DNA from: Bacteroidetes bacterium GWF2_41_31
GTDB lineage: Bacteria > Bacteroidota > Bacteroidia > Bacteroidales > F082
DNA: 64,000 bases
Assembly (NCBI GenBank): GCA_001769215.1
Contig: MEOL01000030.1
Location: forward strand, 62,001 to 126,000
Direction of reading: 5' to 3'
The notes under the pieces are model-generated. The model saw nothing but the letters and a program-made list of their open reading frames with translations. It searched no databases and was not told the DNA's origin. Positions 43,799-52,025 of this stretch are shown in pieces (within the stretch, counting starts at the first letter, position 1; each line of letters begins with the position of its first letter). Both the position numbers and the translations under genes were made by a program.

Positions 43799-44200
43799 CT
43801 ATTCTCCCACTAACCTGTCGGCCTGTTTTTCAGCCCAATTAATTAAGGTGGCCTTGTTGTCGGCAGACAAAGCAATTTCAGGGTGCTTTTTAACATAAGA
43901 CTTTTTTGGCATCCTGCCTTCCTTCACTTCATCCGCAATTTTATGTAACCTGTTCACCTGCTTAGCTTTGGTAAGATTTGCTAAATCATCGAAGTTAAGC
44001 TTTGATTTGGGCCTGAACCGTGTCAACCAACAGGCCTGATCGCTGTGGCAAGGCATGCAGGATGTACTAATGATATTCTGTACATTTTCAGGCACTTCTA
44101 ATTTCTGATCACTGCTGCTTATTAACTGATCAGGAGATTGAAAGGCGAGCAGGAGTGCTCCCAATGGTATGGCAAGTAAAAACAAAAGGTTCTTTTTCAT
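43799..44200 (-). CDS. Monoheme c-type (Haem_bd family) protein, copy 2
   Basis: A 133-residue exported or membrane-anchored protein. A hydrophobic N-terminus (residues 4-22) precedes one CxxCH heme site, SCMPCHSDQ, and the fold closes with EGRMPKKSYVKKHPEIALS, where the Met of RMP is the likely second axial ligand of the Haem_bd family. The role is unknown, possibly electron transfer in the periplasm. It begins six bases after its paralogue. Confidence 0.83.
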   Translation of the reverse strand: MKKNLLFLLAIPLGALLLAFQSPDQLISSSDQKLEVPENVQNIISTSCMPCHSDQACWLTRFRPKSKLNFDDLANLTKAKQVNRLHKIADEVKEGRMPKKSYVKKHPEIALSADNKATLINWAEKQADRLVGE

Positions 44201-44206
44201 GGTGTG

Positions 44207-44608
44207 TTATTTTAAGTATGAGTTAGCCTGGTTATCAGCCCAGTCGGAGATGATTTTAGTGGTTTCATTTGTGAGTGCCATATCTGGATATTCATCAAGA
44301 ACTTTTTTTGGAGGCATATCGCCTTTGTTAACAATTTCTGAAATTTCAGTTAGTTTTCCAACCAGCCTCGCTTTTGTCAATTCACTCAGTCGATCAAACA
44401 TCAGTTTCTTCTTTGCTTTATCATTTTTTGAATCTGATTTGTGACAGCCCATACATGAATTGTCAAGGATGTCCTGCACATCCTGAGGAATCTCAAAACC
44501 AGTATCCTGAGTGCTGCTTAAAGGATGTTGTTTTGGTTGGTAAAGGCTGGCGCCGATGAAGAGTAACCCGACTAATATGGCCAAAATAAATAATGTAACC
44601 CTTTTCAT
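44207..44608 (-). CDS. Monoheme c-type (Haem_bd family) protein, copy 1
   Basis: A 133-residue paralogue of the following gene, with the same build: hydrophobic anchor (residues 5-24), heme site SCMGCHKSD, and KGDMPPKKVLDEYPDMALT with the candidate axial Met. It differs in the loop after the heme site, which is rich in Lys and Asp (DSKNDKAKKK) where copy 2 has a Trp-Leu-Thr segment. It leads a two-gene operon from the -7 element at 44633-44640. Confidence 0.83.
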   Translation of the reverse strand: MKRVTLFILAILVGLLFIGASLYQPKQHPLSSTQDTGFEIPQDVQDILDNSCMGCHKSDSKNDKAKKKLMFDRLSELTKARLVGKLTEISEIVNKGDMPPKKVLDEYPDMALTNETTKIISDWADNQANSYLK

Positions 44609-44632
44609 AGTTTAAATTTTATGTTATTTGCA

Positions 44633-44640
44633 CAAAGGTA
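44633..44640 (-). promoter_or_regulatory. Promoter -7 element for the monoheme pair
   Basis: TACCTTTG on the minus strand, 24 bases before the ATG at 44608. It lies between divergent genes. Confidence 0.55.
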
Positions 44641-44673
44641 ATTATATTGCTATTTAAAATCGATTTAAACTGT

Positions 44674-45444
44674 ATGAAATTCACAGATGACATCAATTTT
44701 TTTTTAAACATCAAGTACAGTCAGTATTGCAGACCTGAGTTCATTCAACACGATCCAATCTCAGTTCCGAAAAATTTTGACTGTAAGGAAGATATTGAGA
44801 TTTCAGCTTTTATCACCGCCCTCATCTCATGGGGCAGGCGGCCTTCTATTATTGCCAAGTCAAATCAATTGATGCAATTGATGGATAATCAGCCTTTTCA
44901 GTATATTACGCAGGCGAACCCAAACGAATTAAAACAATTGGAGGCCTTTGTTTACCGCACTTTTAATTCCTCTGACCTGTTGTTTTTTATTCATGCATTA
45001 AGAGGGGTTTATTTGGAGCAGGGCGGACTTGAATTCGTGGCGCAGCAGGCATGGAATACTTTTGGAGAAATGAAAATGGTCGTTATCGAAATGAGGGAAA
45101 CCTTGTTGAGCTATCCCCACTTAGCCAGATCAGAAAAACACCTGGCTAACCCAGGAGCCGGATCAGCGGCCAAACGCATCAACATGTTTTTGAGATGGAT
45201 GGTCCGGCCAAATACCGAAGGAGTGGATTTTGGCATTTGGAAAAATATACCGACGAGTGAATTGCTTTGCCCTCTGGATGTACATACGGCACGTGTAGCC
45301 AGGCGTTTAGGTTTACTCGAACGTACTCAAAACGACTTGAAAGCGGTGGTTGAGTTAACAAATAACCTAAAATCATTCGATGCTGAAGATCCAATCAAAT
45401 ATGACTTTGCACTCTTTGGTCTGGGTGTTTACGAAAAATTTTAA
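44674..45444 (+). CDS. TIGR02757 (DUF2400) family protein
   Basis: A 256-residue protein of the TIGR02757 family, found mostly in Bacteroidota and epsilon-like Proteobacteria and of unknown function. Recognised by IEISAFITALISWGRRPSII near residue 45, an FHALRG-like helix (FFIHALRGVY), GSAAKRINMFLRWMVRP and the closing PIKYDFALFGLGVYEKF. The fold resembles helix-hairpin-helix DNA glycosylases of the EndoIII type, so nucleic-acid binding is a plausible inference. The ATG at 44674 is used; a TTG nine codons earlier is less likely. Confidence 0.8.
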   Translation: MKFTDDINFFLNIKYSQYCRPEFIQHDPISVPKNFDCKEDIEISAFITALISWGRRPSIIAKSNQLMQLMDNQPFQYITQANPNELKQLEAFVYRTFNSSDLLFFIHALRGVYLEQGGLEFVAQQAWNTFGEMKMVVIEMRETLLSYPHLARSEKHLANPGAGSAAKRINMFLRWMVRPNTEGVDFGIWKNIPTSELLCPLDVHTARVARRLGLLERTQNDLKAVVELTNNLKSFDAEDPIKYDFALFGLGVYEKF

Positions 45445-45759
45445 TGACCTACATTTTTGATGGAAATCAGAAAATAGAATCATCACTTCAGAGATTTGTC
45501 GGGTCGAAAAATGAAAGAATACACAGATTTGTAGCAATTGCCAATAGAACAATCATGATTTTCTTGCGTTGTAATGCAAGAAGTCCGGAAACAGGTTCTA
45601 ATGTTAACAAAACTTAACGAGTTAATAAATAGGTCGTGTTTTAATCCGTAAAACTGATTTATTATTACTTTTGTCGTGTATAATAAAACATCCGTCCCCA
45701 ACGGTTGTCATTGGATGACCAACGACGTATGTAAGTACTAAATATTAAAATAGCAACCA
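45445..45759 (+). other. Non-coding stretch with promoter for the DUF1573 gene
   Basis: This 315-base stretch has no plausible ORF. TACTTTTG at 45666-45673 matches the -7 consensus and lies 87 bases before the DUF1573 ATG. The leader has no recognised riboswitch. Confidence 0.5.
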
Positions 45760-46212
45760 ATGAAAAAAATTGTTTTAGCAATTGCAATCATGTTCTCCAT
45801 GGTGATGGTAAACGCACAGGATGACGCCAAGAAAGCCAATGGACCTGAAATTACTTTTAAGGAAACCATTCACGATTATGGTACCATCTTTGTCGACGAT
45901 GATGGAGCCTATGATTTTGAATTTACCAATACTGGTAATGAACCTTTGATTCTCAGCAAACCCCGTTCTTCATGTGGATGTACCGTGCCTTCATGGCCAA
46001 AGGAGCCCATTTTGCCAGGAGAAACCAATAGCATTAAAGTTACTTATAACACACACAAAGCCGGACCATTCAACAAAACAGTTACGGTGTATTCTAACTC
46101 TGCTACTTCGGCCAATGTGATGTTGCGCATCAAGGGAACTGTAAATCCAAAACCAGGTGAAGTACTTCCTGAAAAAGACAACAGCAACGGAACTTCTCCT
46201 ATTAACGAGTAG
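45760..46212 (+). CDS. Secreted DUF1573 protein
   Basis: A 150-residue exported protein: signal peptide 1-19 (ending VNAQ), then one DUF1573 immunoglobulin-like domain with HDYGTIFVDDDGAYDFEFTNTGNEPLIL, SSCGCTVPSWP and the PGETNSIKVTYNTHKAGPFNKTV strand. DUF1573 resembles ASPM-SPD-2-Hydin-like Ig domains and often occurs in gliding, surface or T9SS-linked proteins. The CGC pair may bind metal or form a disulfide. A second DUF1573 protein lies at 56.8 kb. Confidence 0.88.
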   Translation: MKKIVLAIAIMFSMVMVNAQDDAKKANGPEITFKETIHDYGTIFVDDDGAYDFEFTNTGNEPLILSKPRSSCGCTVPSWPKEPILPGETNSIKVTYNTHKAGPFNKTVTVYSNSATSANVMLRIKGTVNPKPGEVLPEKDNSNGTSPINE

Positions 46213-46226
46213 GTATAATCATGTGG

Positions 46227-46275
46227 TAAAACAGTCTTCATTTGCTCAGGTATTCCTGACATGAAGGCTGTTTTA
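46227..46275 (+). terminator. Intrinsic terminator after the DUF1573 gene
   Basis: TAAAACAGTCTTCAT (46227-46241) pairs with ATGAAGGCTGTTTTA (46261-46275) with a single mismatch; an inner CAGG/CCTG helix caps it. It starts 15 bases after the stop codon. Confidence 0.85.
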
Positions 46276-46389
46276 GCATTTTACAGGAGAAATTGTCTCT
46301 TGGAATTCCTGTTTTTAAGGGAGATCATTCTGATAAACAGTTTCGGATTTCATTAATAAAAATGAATCATCCATAATATAAACCGGATC

Positions 46390-47589
46390 ATGTTAAATAT
46401 ATCAAAAAAAGGGCAGCAAATGCCGGAATCTCCTATCCGAAAGCTGGTTCCTTATGCTGAGGAAGCAAAAAAAAGGGGTGTGTATGTTCATCACCTGAAT
46501 ATTGGTCAACCCGATATCGAAACACCTGAGGTGGCCCTAAAGGCAATTAAAAACTTTCCTGATAAAGTAATTGCTTACAGCCATTCGGCAGGGGTACTTT
46601 CGTTGCGAAAAAAATTAGCCGAATATTACGAAACGGTGAATATCCACCTTGAACCTGAAGAAATAATCGTGAGTGCAGGTGCTTCCGAAGCCCTACTCTT
46701 TGCCTTTCAGTCCATCATGGATCCAGACGATGAAGTGATTATTCCTGAACCTTTTTATGCCAATTACAATGGGTTTGCCATGAATGCGGGCATCCGGGTA
46801 GTTCCCATTTTTTCGAGTATTGAAAGCGGATTTGCGCTTCCTCCCATCGAAGAATTCGAGAAAAACATTACCCCCAGGACCAAGGCCATTTTGGTTTGCA
46901 ATCCGAATAACCCTACGGGATATTTATATTCAAAAGAAGAGCTTGAGGTGCTACGCGACATTGTTAAAAAGCATGGCCTTTTTCTTATCGCTGATGAGGT
47001 TTACAGGGAGTTTACCTATGATGGCAAGACCCATTATTCGTGCATGTACCTGGATGGTATTTCTGAAAACGTAATCCTCATCGACTCGGTTTCTAAGCGT
47101 TACAGCGCCTGTGGAGTAAGAATTGGATGGATGGCATCGAAGAATAAGAAATTGATGGACACTGCATTGAAATTCGCTCAGGCCAGGTTAAGCCCTCCTT
47201 CACTCGGGCAGGTAGTTGCTGAAGCCGCAGTGGATACACCAAAGGAATATTTTGTATCGGTAATAAAAGAATATATTGCGCGGCGCAATACAGTGGTTGC
47301 CGGAATAAATAAAATTCCGGGTGCGTTTTGCCCCAATCCTGAAGGGGCGTTTTATGTCGTGGCCAAATTGCCTATTGATGACTCCGATCGTTTTTGTCAA
47401 TGGTTGCTCGAAGATTTTGCTTTTGAAAATCAGACCGTTATGCTCGCACCTGCCTCAGGTTTTTATTCCACCAAAGGCAAAGGTAAGGACGAAGTCAGGA
47501 TAAGTTATGTGCTTAAAGTGAGCGATCTGGAGAAATCAATTCATGTTCTGGAGGAAGCCTTAAAAGTGTATCCCGGCAGGACCAACTAG
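46390..47589 (+). CDS. Pyridoxal-phosphate-dependent aminotransferase (class I/II)
   Basis: A 399-residue fold-type I aminotransferase of the AspC-like group. It has LNIGQPDIETP near the N-terminus, the SAGASEALLFAF cofactor site, CNPNNPTGYLYSKEEL, IADEVYREF and the PLP lysine K236 in SVSKRYSACGVRIGW. The C-terminal ligand of the substrate carboxylate is in EVRISYVL. Substrates are usually aspartate, aromatic or branched amino acids; not decided. It precedes hypA by 19 bases. Confidence 0.92.
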   Translation: MLNISKKGQQMPESPIRKLVPYAEEAKKRGVYVHHLNIGQPDIETPEVALKAIKNFPDKVIAYSHSAGVLSLRKKLAEYYETVNIHLEPEEIIVSAGASEALLFAFQSIMDPDDEVIIPEPFYANYNGFAMNAGIRVVPIFSSIESGFALPPIEEFEKNITPRTKAILVCNPNNPTGYLYSKEELEVLRDIVKKHGLFLIADEVYREFTYDGKTHYSCMYLDGISENVILIDSVSKRYSACGVRIGWMASKNKKLMDTALKFAQARLSPPSLGQVVAEAAVDTPKEYFVSVIKEYIARRNTVVAGINKIPGAFCPNPEGAFYVVAKLPIDDSDRFCQWLLEDFAFENQTVMLAPASGFYSTKGKGKDEVRISYVLKVSDLEKSIHVLEEALKVYPGRTN

Positions 47590-47608
47590 ACATTTAAATC
47601 GATCTGTA

Positions 47609-47953
47609 ATGCATGAGTTTTCCATAGCCATCAGTATTATTGAATCCGCCGAGTTGGAAGCCTCCAAGGTCAATGCAACTGAAATTACTGATCTGGTATT
47701 GGAAATTGGTACCATGGCCGGAATTGAATTCGAAGCATTGGATACCGCCCTGGAGGCTGCAGTTCGCCAGACAAAGCTCGAAAAAACACGCATTCAGGTG
47801 ATTAAAATTCAAGCGATTGGTCGGTGTACCGATTGTGATAACGAATTCGAGATAAATGATTTCCTTGATCCCTGTCCCCAATGTGGAGGTTTGTTTCATC
47901 GGGTGTTGTCTGGGAAAGAGATGAAAATTAAATCGATTGTGGTGGAAAACTAA
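47609..47953 (+). CDS. hypA: HypA hydrogenase nickel-incorporation protein
   Basis: A 114-residue nickel metallochaperone. The nickel site is the N-terminal MHE (H2), and the zinc site has two CxxC pairs, CTDC and CPQC, in the C-terminal part. Length and the EIGTMAGIEFEAL segment agree with HypA/HybF. In E. coli HypA delivers nickel to [NiFe]-hydrogenase; in Helicobacter it also serves urease. No hypB, hydrogenase or urease gene is in this window. The terminator at 47978 ends the aminotransferase-hypA unit. Confidence 0.9.
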   Translation: MHEFSIAISIIESAELEASKVNATEITDLVLEIGTMAGIEFEALDTALEAAVRQTKLEKTRIQVIKIQAIGRCTDCDNEFEINDFLDPCPQCGGLFHRVLSGKEMKIKSIVVEN

Positions 47954-47977
47954 ATTTACCAACTGATGAGATTGTTT

Positions 47978-48010
47978 AAAAGCAGGCTGGACAACATCCT
48001 GCTTTTTTTT
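47978..48010 (+). terminator. Intrinsic terminator after hypA
   Basis: AGCAGG (47981-47986) pairs with CCTGCT (47998-48003) around an 11-base loop, with AAAA before and eight T after. Confidence 0.85.
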
Positions 48011-48063
48011 ATCCGTTTTATGGTCCACCAAAAAAGGGCATGCCATCAACCTGATTAATTTAG

Positions 48064-48071
48064 TATTTTTG
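48064..48071 (+). promoter_or_regulatory. Promoter -7 element for ftsK
   Basis: TATTTTTG, 21 bases before the ATG at 48092. Confidence 0.5.
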
Positions 48072-48091
48072 TGTTTCATAATCACACGTAA

Positions 48092-50611
48092 ATGACGCCA
48101 AAGGCCAATAAATTAAAGTCAAATTCTTTAAAAACGCCCCCCGTTGAACCGGAGATAAAAAAGGGGAATAACAAGACTGAAATAAAAAAGAAGTCGGGCT
48201 CAGCATCAGGTAAGTCAATCCATTTATCCGACCCACGGATCGCGAAAGCAATGGGCTTCTTTCTGGTGTTTTTTAGTCTTTACCTTTTTTTTGCTTTCAC
48301 CTCGTATCTGATCAATTGGTTCGATTCCAATCCCGGCAGCATTTTCATGCCGGCAGACTCTGTGTTTTTTAAGGATCATGCCGAAATTGTGGAAACCTGG
48401 ACCGGTAGATTGGGTTCTTTTCTTTCGGAGTGGTTTATATTTAACGGAATCGGCTTAGGAGCCTATCTGATCCCTTTGGGTCTGTTTGCCCTTGGCATGC
48501 GGCTGCTGCTTAAAATAAGAATGATCAAATTTTGGATTTGGGTCGAATTGCTGGTGCTTCTTGGATTGTGGATGCCCTCGTTTATGAATCTGGTTTTCCC
48601 GTCACATCCTGAAAACATCCTGGGCGGATTGGCAGGTCATCAGTTAAATATTTGGTTGATCAGCTATCTGGGGAGTGTAGGACGCATCATGGGGCTCATT
48701 TTTGTATTGGCTATTTTTCTGATCGTTCATTTTTCTTTTCTTTTCGATAAACGATTCTTTACAAAATTCAGTGATCAGGCAAAACTAAACAAACAGAAAT
48801 CTGTTCAAAATGAAGACCTTTATAATACAGTTGAGTTTTCTGTTGAAGATGAAGAAGATCATGAAGAAGATTTTATCTCTTCAAAAAAGAAAGCTGGGAC
48901 AAACGAATATAAAATACTGATCGATGACCGTGTGGGTGATGATTCCCCTGATGATGATTTTGAACCAATTGATCCTGCTGTAAAAATCAATACTGAAGAT
49001 ATTGAGCTCACCATTGAACATCCTGTAGAAGAAAACAAACACCCGAATTTGGCGCCCGGAACTCATTTTGGTGTCGATACCGAATTCGATCCAACACTCG
49101 ATTTGCCGGATTACAAAATGCCACCGCTTGATTTACTCGAGGATTATGATTCGGGAAATGTGACTGTTGACAAGGATGAATTAGAGGCCAATAAAAACCG
49201 AATCGTAGAAACACTTCAGCATTATGCCATCAACATCACAAAAATAAAGGCCACCATTGGTCCAACCGTTACTTTATACGAAATTGTACCGGCGCCGGGT
49301 GTGCGCATTTCGCGCATTAAAAACCTGGAAGATGACATCGCGTTGAGCTTGTCGGCCATGGGTATCCGCATCATTGCACCTATTCCCGGAAAAGGTACTG
49401 TAGGGATTGAGGTTCCCAATCGCAATCCCACCATCGTGTCGATGAAATCCATCTTCTCCTCTGAAAAGTTCCGGAACAACACCTATGATTTGCCTTTTGG
49501 TATCGGGAAAACCATTTCGAACGAAAGCTTTGTTGCCGACCTGGCGAAGATGCCCCACGTTTTAATGGCAGGTGCTACAGGGCAAGGAAAGTCGGTAGGA
49601 TTGAACGCCATCATTGCTTCACTGCTTTATAAAAAACATCCGGCCGAGCTTAAGTTTATCCTGGTTGACCCGAAAAAGGTTGAACTTACGTTATTTTCGC
49701 GTATCGAAAGGCACTTTCTGGCAAAGCTTCCCGATTCTGAAGAAGCCATCATCACCGATACACGAAAAGTAGTTCGCACGTTAAATTCCTTGAGCATCGA
49801 GATGGACAATCGTTACGAATTGCTTAAAGACGCTCAGGTGCGCAACATAAAGGAATACAACAAAAAGTTTATTTCCAGAAAGTTAAGTCCGTTGCATGGT
49901 CACAGGTACTTGCCATATCTCGTCTTGGTGATTGATGAGTTTGCCGATTTGATTATGACCGCGGGCAAAGAAATTGAAAGTCCCATTACCCGTCTTGCAC
50001 AGTTGGCACGTGCAGTGGGTATTCACCTGATTATAGCCACACAAAGGCCTTCTGTCAACATCATCACAGGAACGATCAAGGCGAATTTTCCTGCACGTAT
50101 CGCGTTTAGGGTAATCTCAAAAATCGATTCACGTACCATTCTCGATTCAAGCGGTGCAGACCAGCTAGTGGGAAGGGGCGACATGCTTTTTTCCACCGGC
50201 AGCGACCTGATCAGGTTACAATGTGCCTTTATTGATACTCCCGAAGTAGAAAAATTAACAAGCTATATCGGTGCTCAACGAGGTTATTCTGATGCACTTC
50301 ATCTTCCGGAATTTAAGGATGAAGAAAATGATTCGAAAGCAGATGTTGATCCTTCAGAGCGTGATGAATTGTTCGAGGATGCCGCTTTGATTATAGTGCA
50401 AACCCAGCAGGGATCAACCTCTTTGCTCCAGCGTAAATTGAAGCTGGGTTACAACCGTGCGGGGCGTATCATCGATCAGTTGGAAGCGGCAGGAATCGTC
50501 GGACCATTCGAGGGCAGCAAGGCACGGGAAGTGAAAGTTGGAAGCGAAATGGCTTTGGAACAATATTTGAGGGATCTACATTCACGGGAAACTCCTCAAT
50601 CGGATATCTAG
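48092..50611 (+). CDS. ftsK: DNA translocase FtsK/SpoIIIE
   Basis: An 839-residue cell-division translocase that moves chromosome DNA at the septum. Four N-terminal membrane segments (about 50-220) are followed by an acidic linker (about 250-370, rich in Asp and Glu), then the motor. Walker A is GATGQGKS at residues 494-501, and Walker B is in LVLVIDEFADLIM. RLAQLARAVGIHLIIATQRPS is the typical RecA-fold segment. The C-terminal 65 residues form the DNA-reading gamma winged helix (LLQRKLKLGYNRAGRIIDQLEAAGIVGP). It is followed 32 bases later by lolA. Confidence 0.95.
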   Translation: MTPKANKLKSNSLKTPPVEPEIKKGNNKTEIKKKSGSASGKSIHLSDPRIAKAMGFFLVFFSLYLFFAFTSYLINWFDSNPGSIFMPADSVFFKDHAEIVETWTGRLGSFLSEWFIFNGIGLGAYLIPLGLFALGMRLLLKIRMIKFWIWVELLVLLGLWMPSFMNLVFPSHPENILGGLAGHQLNIWLISYLGSVGRIMGLIFVLAIFLIVHFSFLFDKRFFTKFSDQAKLNKQKSVQNEDLYNTVEFSVEDEEDHEEDFISSKKKAGTNEYKILIDDRVGDDSPDDDFEPIDPAVKINTEDIELTIEHPVEENKHPNLAPGTHFGVDTEFDPTLDLPDYKMPPLDLLEDYDSGNVTVDKDELEANKNRIVETLQHYAINITKIKATIGPTVTLYEIVPAPGVRISRIKNLEDDIALSLSAMGIRIIAPIPGKGTVGIEVPNRNPTIVSMKSIFSSEKFRNNTYDLPFGIGKTISNESFVADLAKMPHVLMAGATGQGKSVGLNAIIASLLYKKHPAELKFILVDPKKVELTLFSRIERHFLAKLPDSEEAIITDTRKVVRTLNSLSIEMDNRYELLKDAQVRNIKEYNKKFISRKLSPLHGHRYLPYLVLVIDEFADLIMTAGKEIESPITRLAQLARAVGIHLIIATQRPSVNIITGTIKANFPARIAFRVISKIDSRTILDSSGADQLVGRGDMLFSTGSDLIRLQCAFIDTPEVEKLTSYIGAQRGYSDALHLPEFKDEENDSKADVDPSERDELFEDAALIIVQTQQGSTSLLQRKLKLGYNRAGRIIDQLEAAGIVGPFEGSKAREVKVGSEMALEQYLRDLHSRETPQSDI

Positions 50612-50643
50612 TGGAAATCTCATCATTTAAAATATTTTATAAA

Positions 50644-51285
50644 ATGAAAGTGAAAAATTATTTGTTAGCCCTGTTGGTTCTGGCGATGACGCCTGCCTGG
50701 GCTCAAAGTGAAAAAGATGCCGAAAAACTGCTTGAATCGGTCATCAATAAGACTGCTTCTTATTCCAATTTTAAAGCCCAATTGGCTTATACCATGGTGA
50801 ATGCAGAAATGAATATTGATGAAAAGAAAACAGGCGTTATTTATGTCCAGGGTGATTCGTACCGCATCGAAATGGAGGGACAGCAGATTATCAGCGATGG
50901 TAAAACCGTTTGGACCTATCTTCCCGATTCAAAGGAAGTAATGGTTAGTGAGGTGTCGGAAACTGAAGAAAGTTTTTCGCCAACTAAGATACTAACCAAA
51001 TACAACGATGATTACGATGCACGCTTCGATCCTGACAGTAAATACAAAAATGCCAACTTAAAAGTCATCAACCTCAAGGCAAGCGAGGGTAAAAACTTCG
51101 ACAGAATAAGCGTTACGGTGAATTCGGATAAGCTTTCGCTCGAGAGTTTTTCGATGTATGATAAAGACGGGAATGTTTTTACTTATCAGATTATTTTGTT
51201 GGAGCCAAATCTTAATCTGGCAGCCAATACTTTTGTGTTTAACATAAAAGATTATCCCGGGGTAGATGTGGTGGACATGCGCTAG
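50644..51285 (+). CDS. lolA: LolA-family outer-membrane lipoprotein carrier protein
   Basis: A 213-residue periplasmic carrier. Signal peptide 1-20 (ending TPAWAQ); then the LolA fold with FKAQLAYTMVNAEM, GVIYVQGDSYRIEMEGQQIISDGKTVWTYLP and TFVFNIKDYPGVDVVDMR. It should ferry lipoproteins from LolCDE to the outer membrane. The start at the ATG 50644-50646 gives a proper signal; an in-frame GTG at 50611 overlapping the ftsK stop would add 11 residues. Its last four bases overlap the end of the convergent DUF423-like gene. Sits directly after ftsK. Confidence 0.88.
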   Translation: MKVKNYLLALLVLAMTPAWAQSEKDAEKLLESVINKTASYSNFKAQLAYTMVNAEMNIDEKKTGVIYVQGDSYRIEMEGQQIISDGKTVWTYLPDSKEVMVSEVSETEESFSPTKILTKYNDDYDARFDPDSKYKNANLKVINLKASEGKNFDRISVTVNSDKLSLESFSMYDKDGNVFTYQIILLEPNLNLAANTFVFNIKDYPGVDVVDMR

Positions 51286-51692
51286 GTTTTGCTTGTCTGC
51301 TTTTTGTGCTTGTAAGTCACTCCCGCTATAAACAGAACTATCCAGCCCGCGATCATCACCAATGAACCAAAGGGAGGGAATGCTGAAAGTCCGCTAAATG
51401 CCCCGCCCGTAAGTTCGCTAATTGAAGTAAGGTACATCGGAACGGAAAACAGGATAACACCTATTAAAAATAAATAATACATGCTTCTCAGGTAGGCTCT
51501 TACTACATAACGGTTCATAAAAGTGATGGCCAATAAAACCACCGTGTAAAACATCTGGTTTAATACACCTGTGTTGAATTCTTGTAAATGAGTTTCACTG
51601 ATGTTTCCTTTTAGAACGAAGCTGCCTACAGCGTCAAGTATCACGGCGGTTGCTCCCAGGACACTGGCGGTAATGAGAAATTGTTTAGTCAT
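51282..51692 (-). CDS. DUF423-like four-helix membrane protein
   Basis: A 136-residue inner-membrane protein with four hydrophobic segments. FSVPMYLTSISELTGG followed by PPFGSLVMIAGWIVLFIAG resembles the DUF423/YgdD family signature (…LFSGSLYxL… PxGGxxxIxGW…). Function is unknown. Its TATCTTTG -7 element faces that of the next operon, and the 3' end overlaps lolA by four bases on the other strand. Confidence 0.65.
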   Translation of the reverse strand: MTKQFLITASVLGATAVILDAVGSFVLKGNISETHLQEFNTGVLNQMFYTVVLLAITFMNRYVVRAYLRSMYYLFLIGVILFSVPMYLTSISELTGGAFSGLSAFPPFGSLVMIAGWIVLFIAGVTYKHKKQTSKT

Positions 51693-51708
51693 TGTTTCTT
51701 ATTTTTTT

Positions 51709-51716
51709 CAAAGATA
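51709..51716 (-). promoter_or_regulatory. Promoter -7 element for the DUF423-like gene
   Basis: TATCTTTG on the minus strand, 17 bases before the ATG at 51692. It lies 19 bases from the oppositely oriented element at 51735, so the two promoters share upstream DNA. Confidence 0.6.
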
Positions 51717-51734
51717 GCAATTATGAAAAACGTG

Positions 51735-51742
51735 TACCTTTG
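51735..51742 (+). promoter_or_regulatory. Promoter -7 element for the YkoF-PnuC-NadR cluster
   Basis: TACCTTTG, 22 bases before the ATG at 51765. The leader is far too short for a TPP or NAD-sensing riboswitch. Confidence 0.6.
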
Positions 51743-51764
51743 TAGGGCAATAATTTTATAAGTG

Positions 51765-52016
51765 ATGAATATTTCAGTCGACATTAGTTACTATCCTCTA
51801 AAAGAAGAGTTTATACCTCCGATTAAACAGTTTATTCACCGAATGAACCAATATCAGGCCCTGGAGGTTCAAACCAATGGCATGAGCACGCAGGTTTTTG
51901 GCGAATATGGCGAGGTGATGGAAGCCCTTACACGTGAGATAAAGGATTCTTTTAACTTGCCTCATTCAGTATTTGTACTTAAAATAATCAATGCCGATTT
52001 GCAAAAACATGCCTAA
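51765..52016 (+). CDS. YkoF/MTH1187-like thiamine-binding-type small protein
   Basis: An 83-residue protein of the ferredoxin-like fold related to YkoF and the MTH1187 family, whose members bind hydroxymethylpyrimidine or thiamine. Features are MNISVDISYYPLKEEFIPPIKQFI, then TNGMSTQVFGEYGEVMEALT and SFNLPHSVFVLKIIN, the usual two halves of the fold. An upstream in-frame GTG at 51762 only adds one residue. It precedes the PnuC gene by nine bases. Ligand assignment is an inference from family; binding of a vitamin or nucleoside delivered by PnuC is plausible. Confidence 0.72.
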   Translation: MNISVDISYYPLKEEFIPPIKQFIHRMNQYQALEVQTNGMSTQVFGEYGEVMEALTREIKDSFNLPHSVFVLKIINADLQKHA

Positions 52017-52025
52017 GCCTGATTG

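Noticed and set aside
51717-51764. TPP or NAD riboswitch before the YkoF-PnuC unit
   Set aside because: The leader after the -7 element is about 20 bases, too short for either aptamer.
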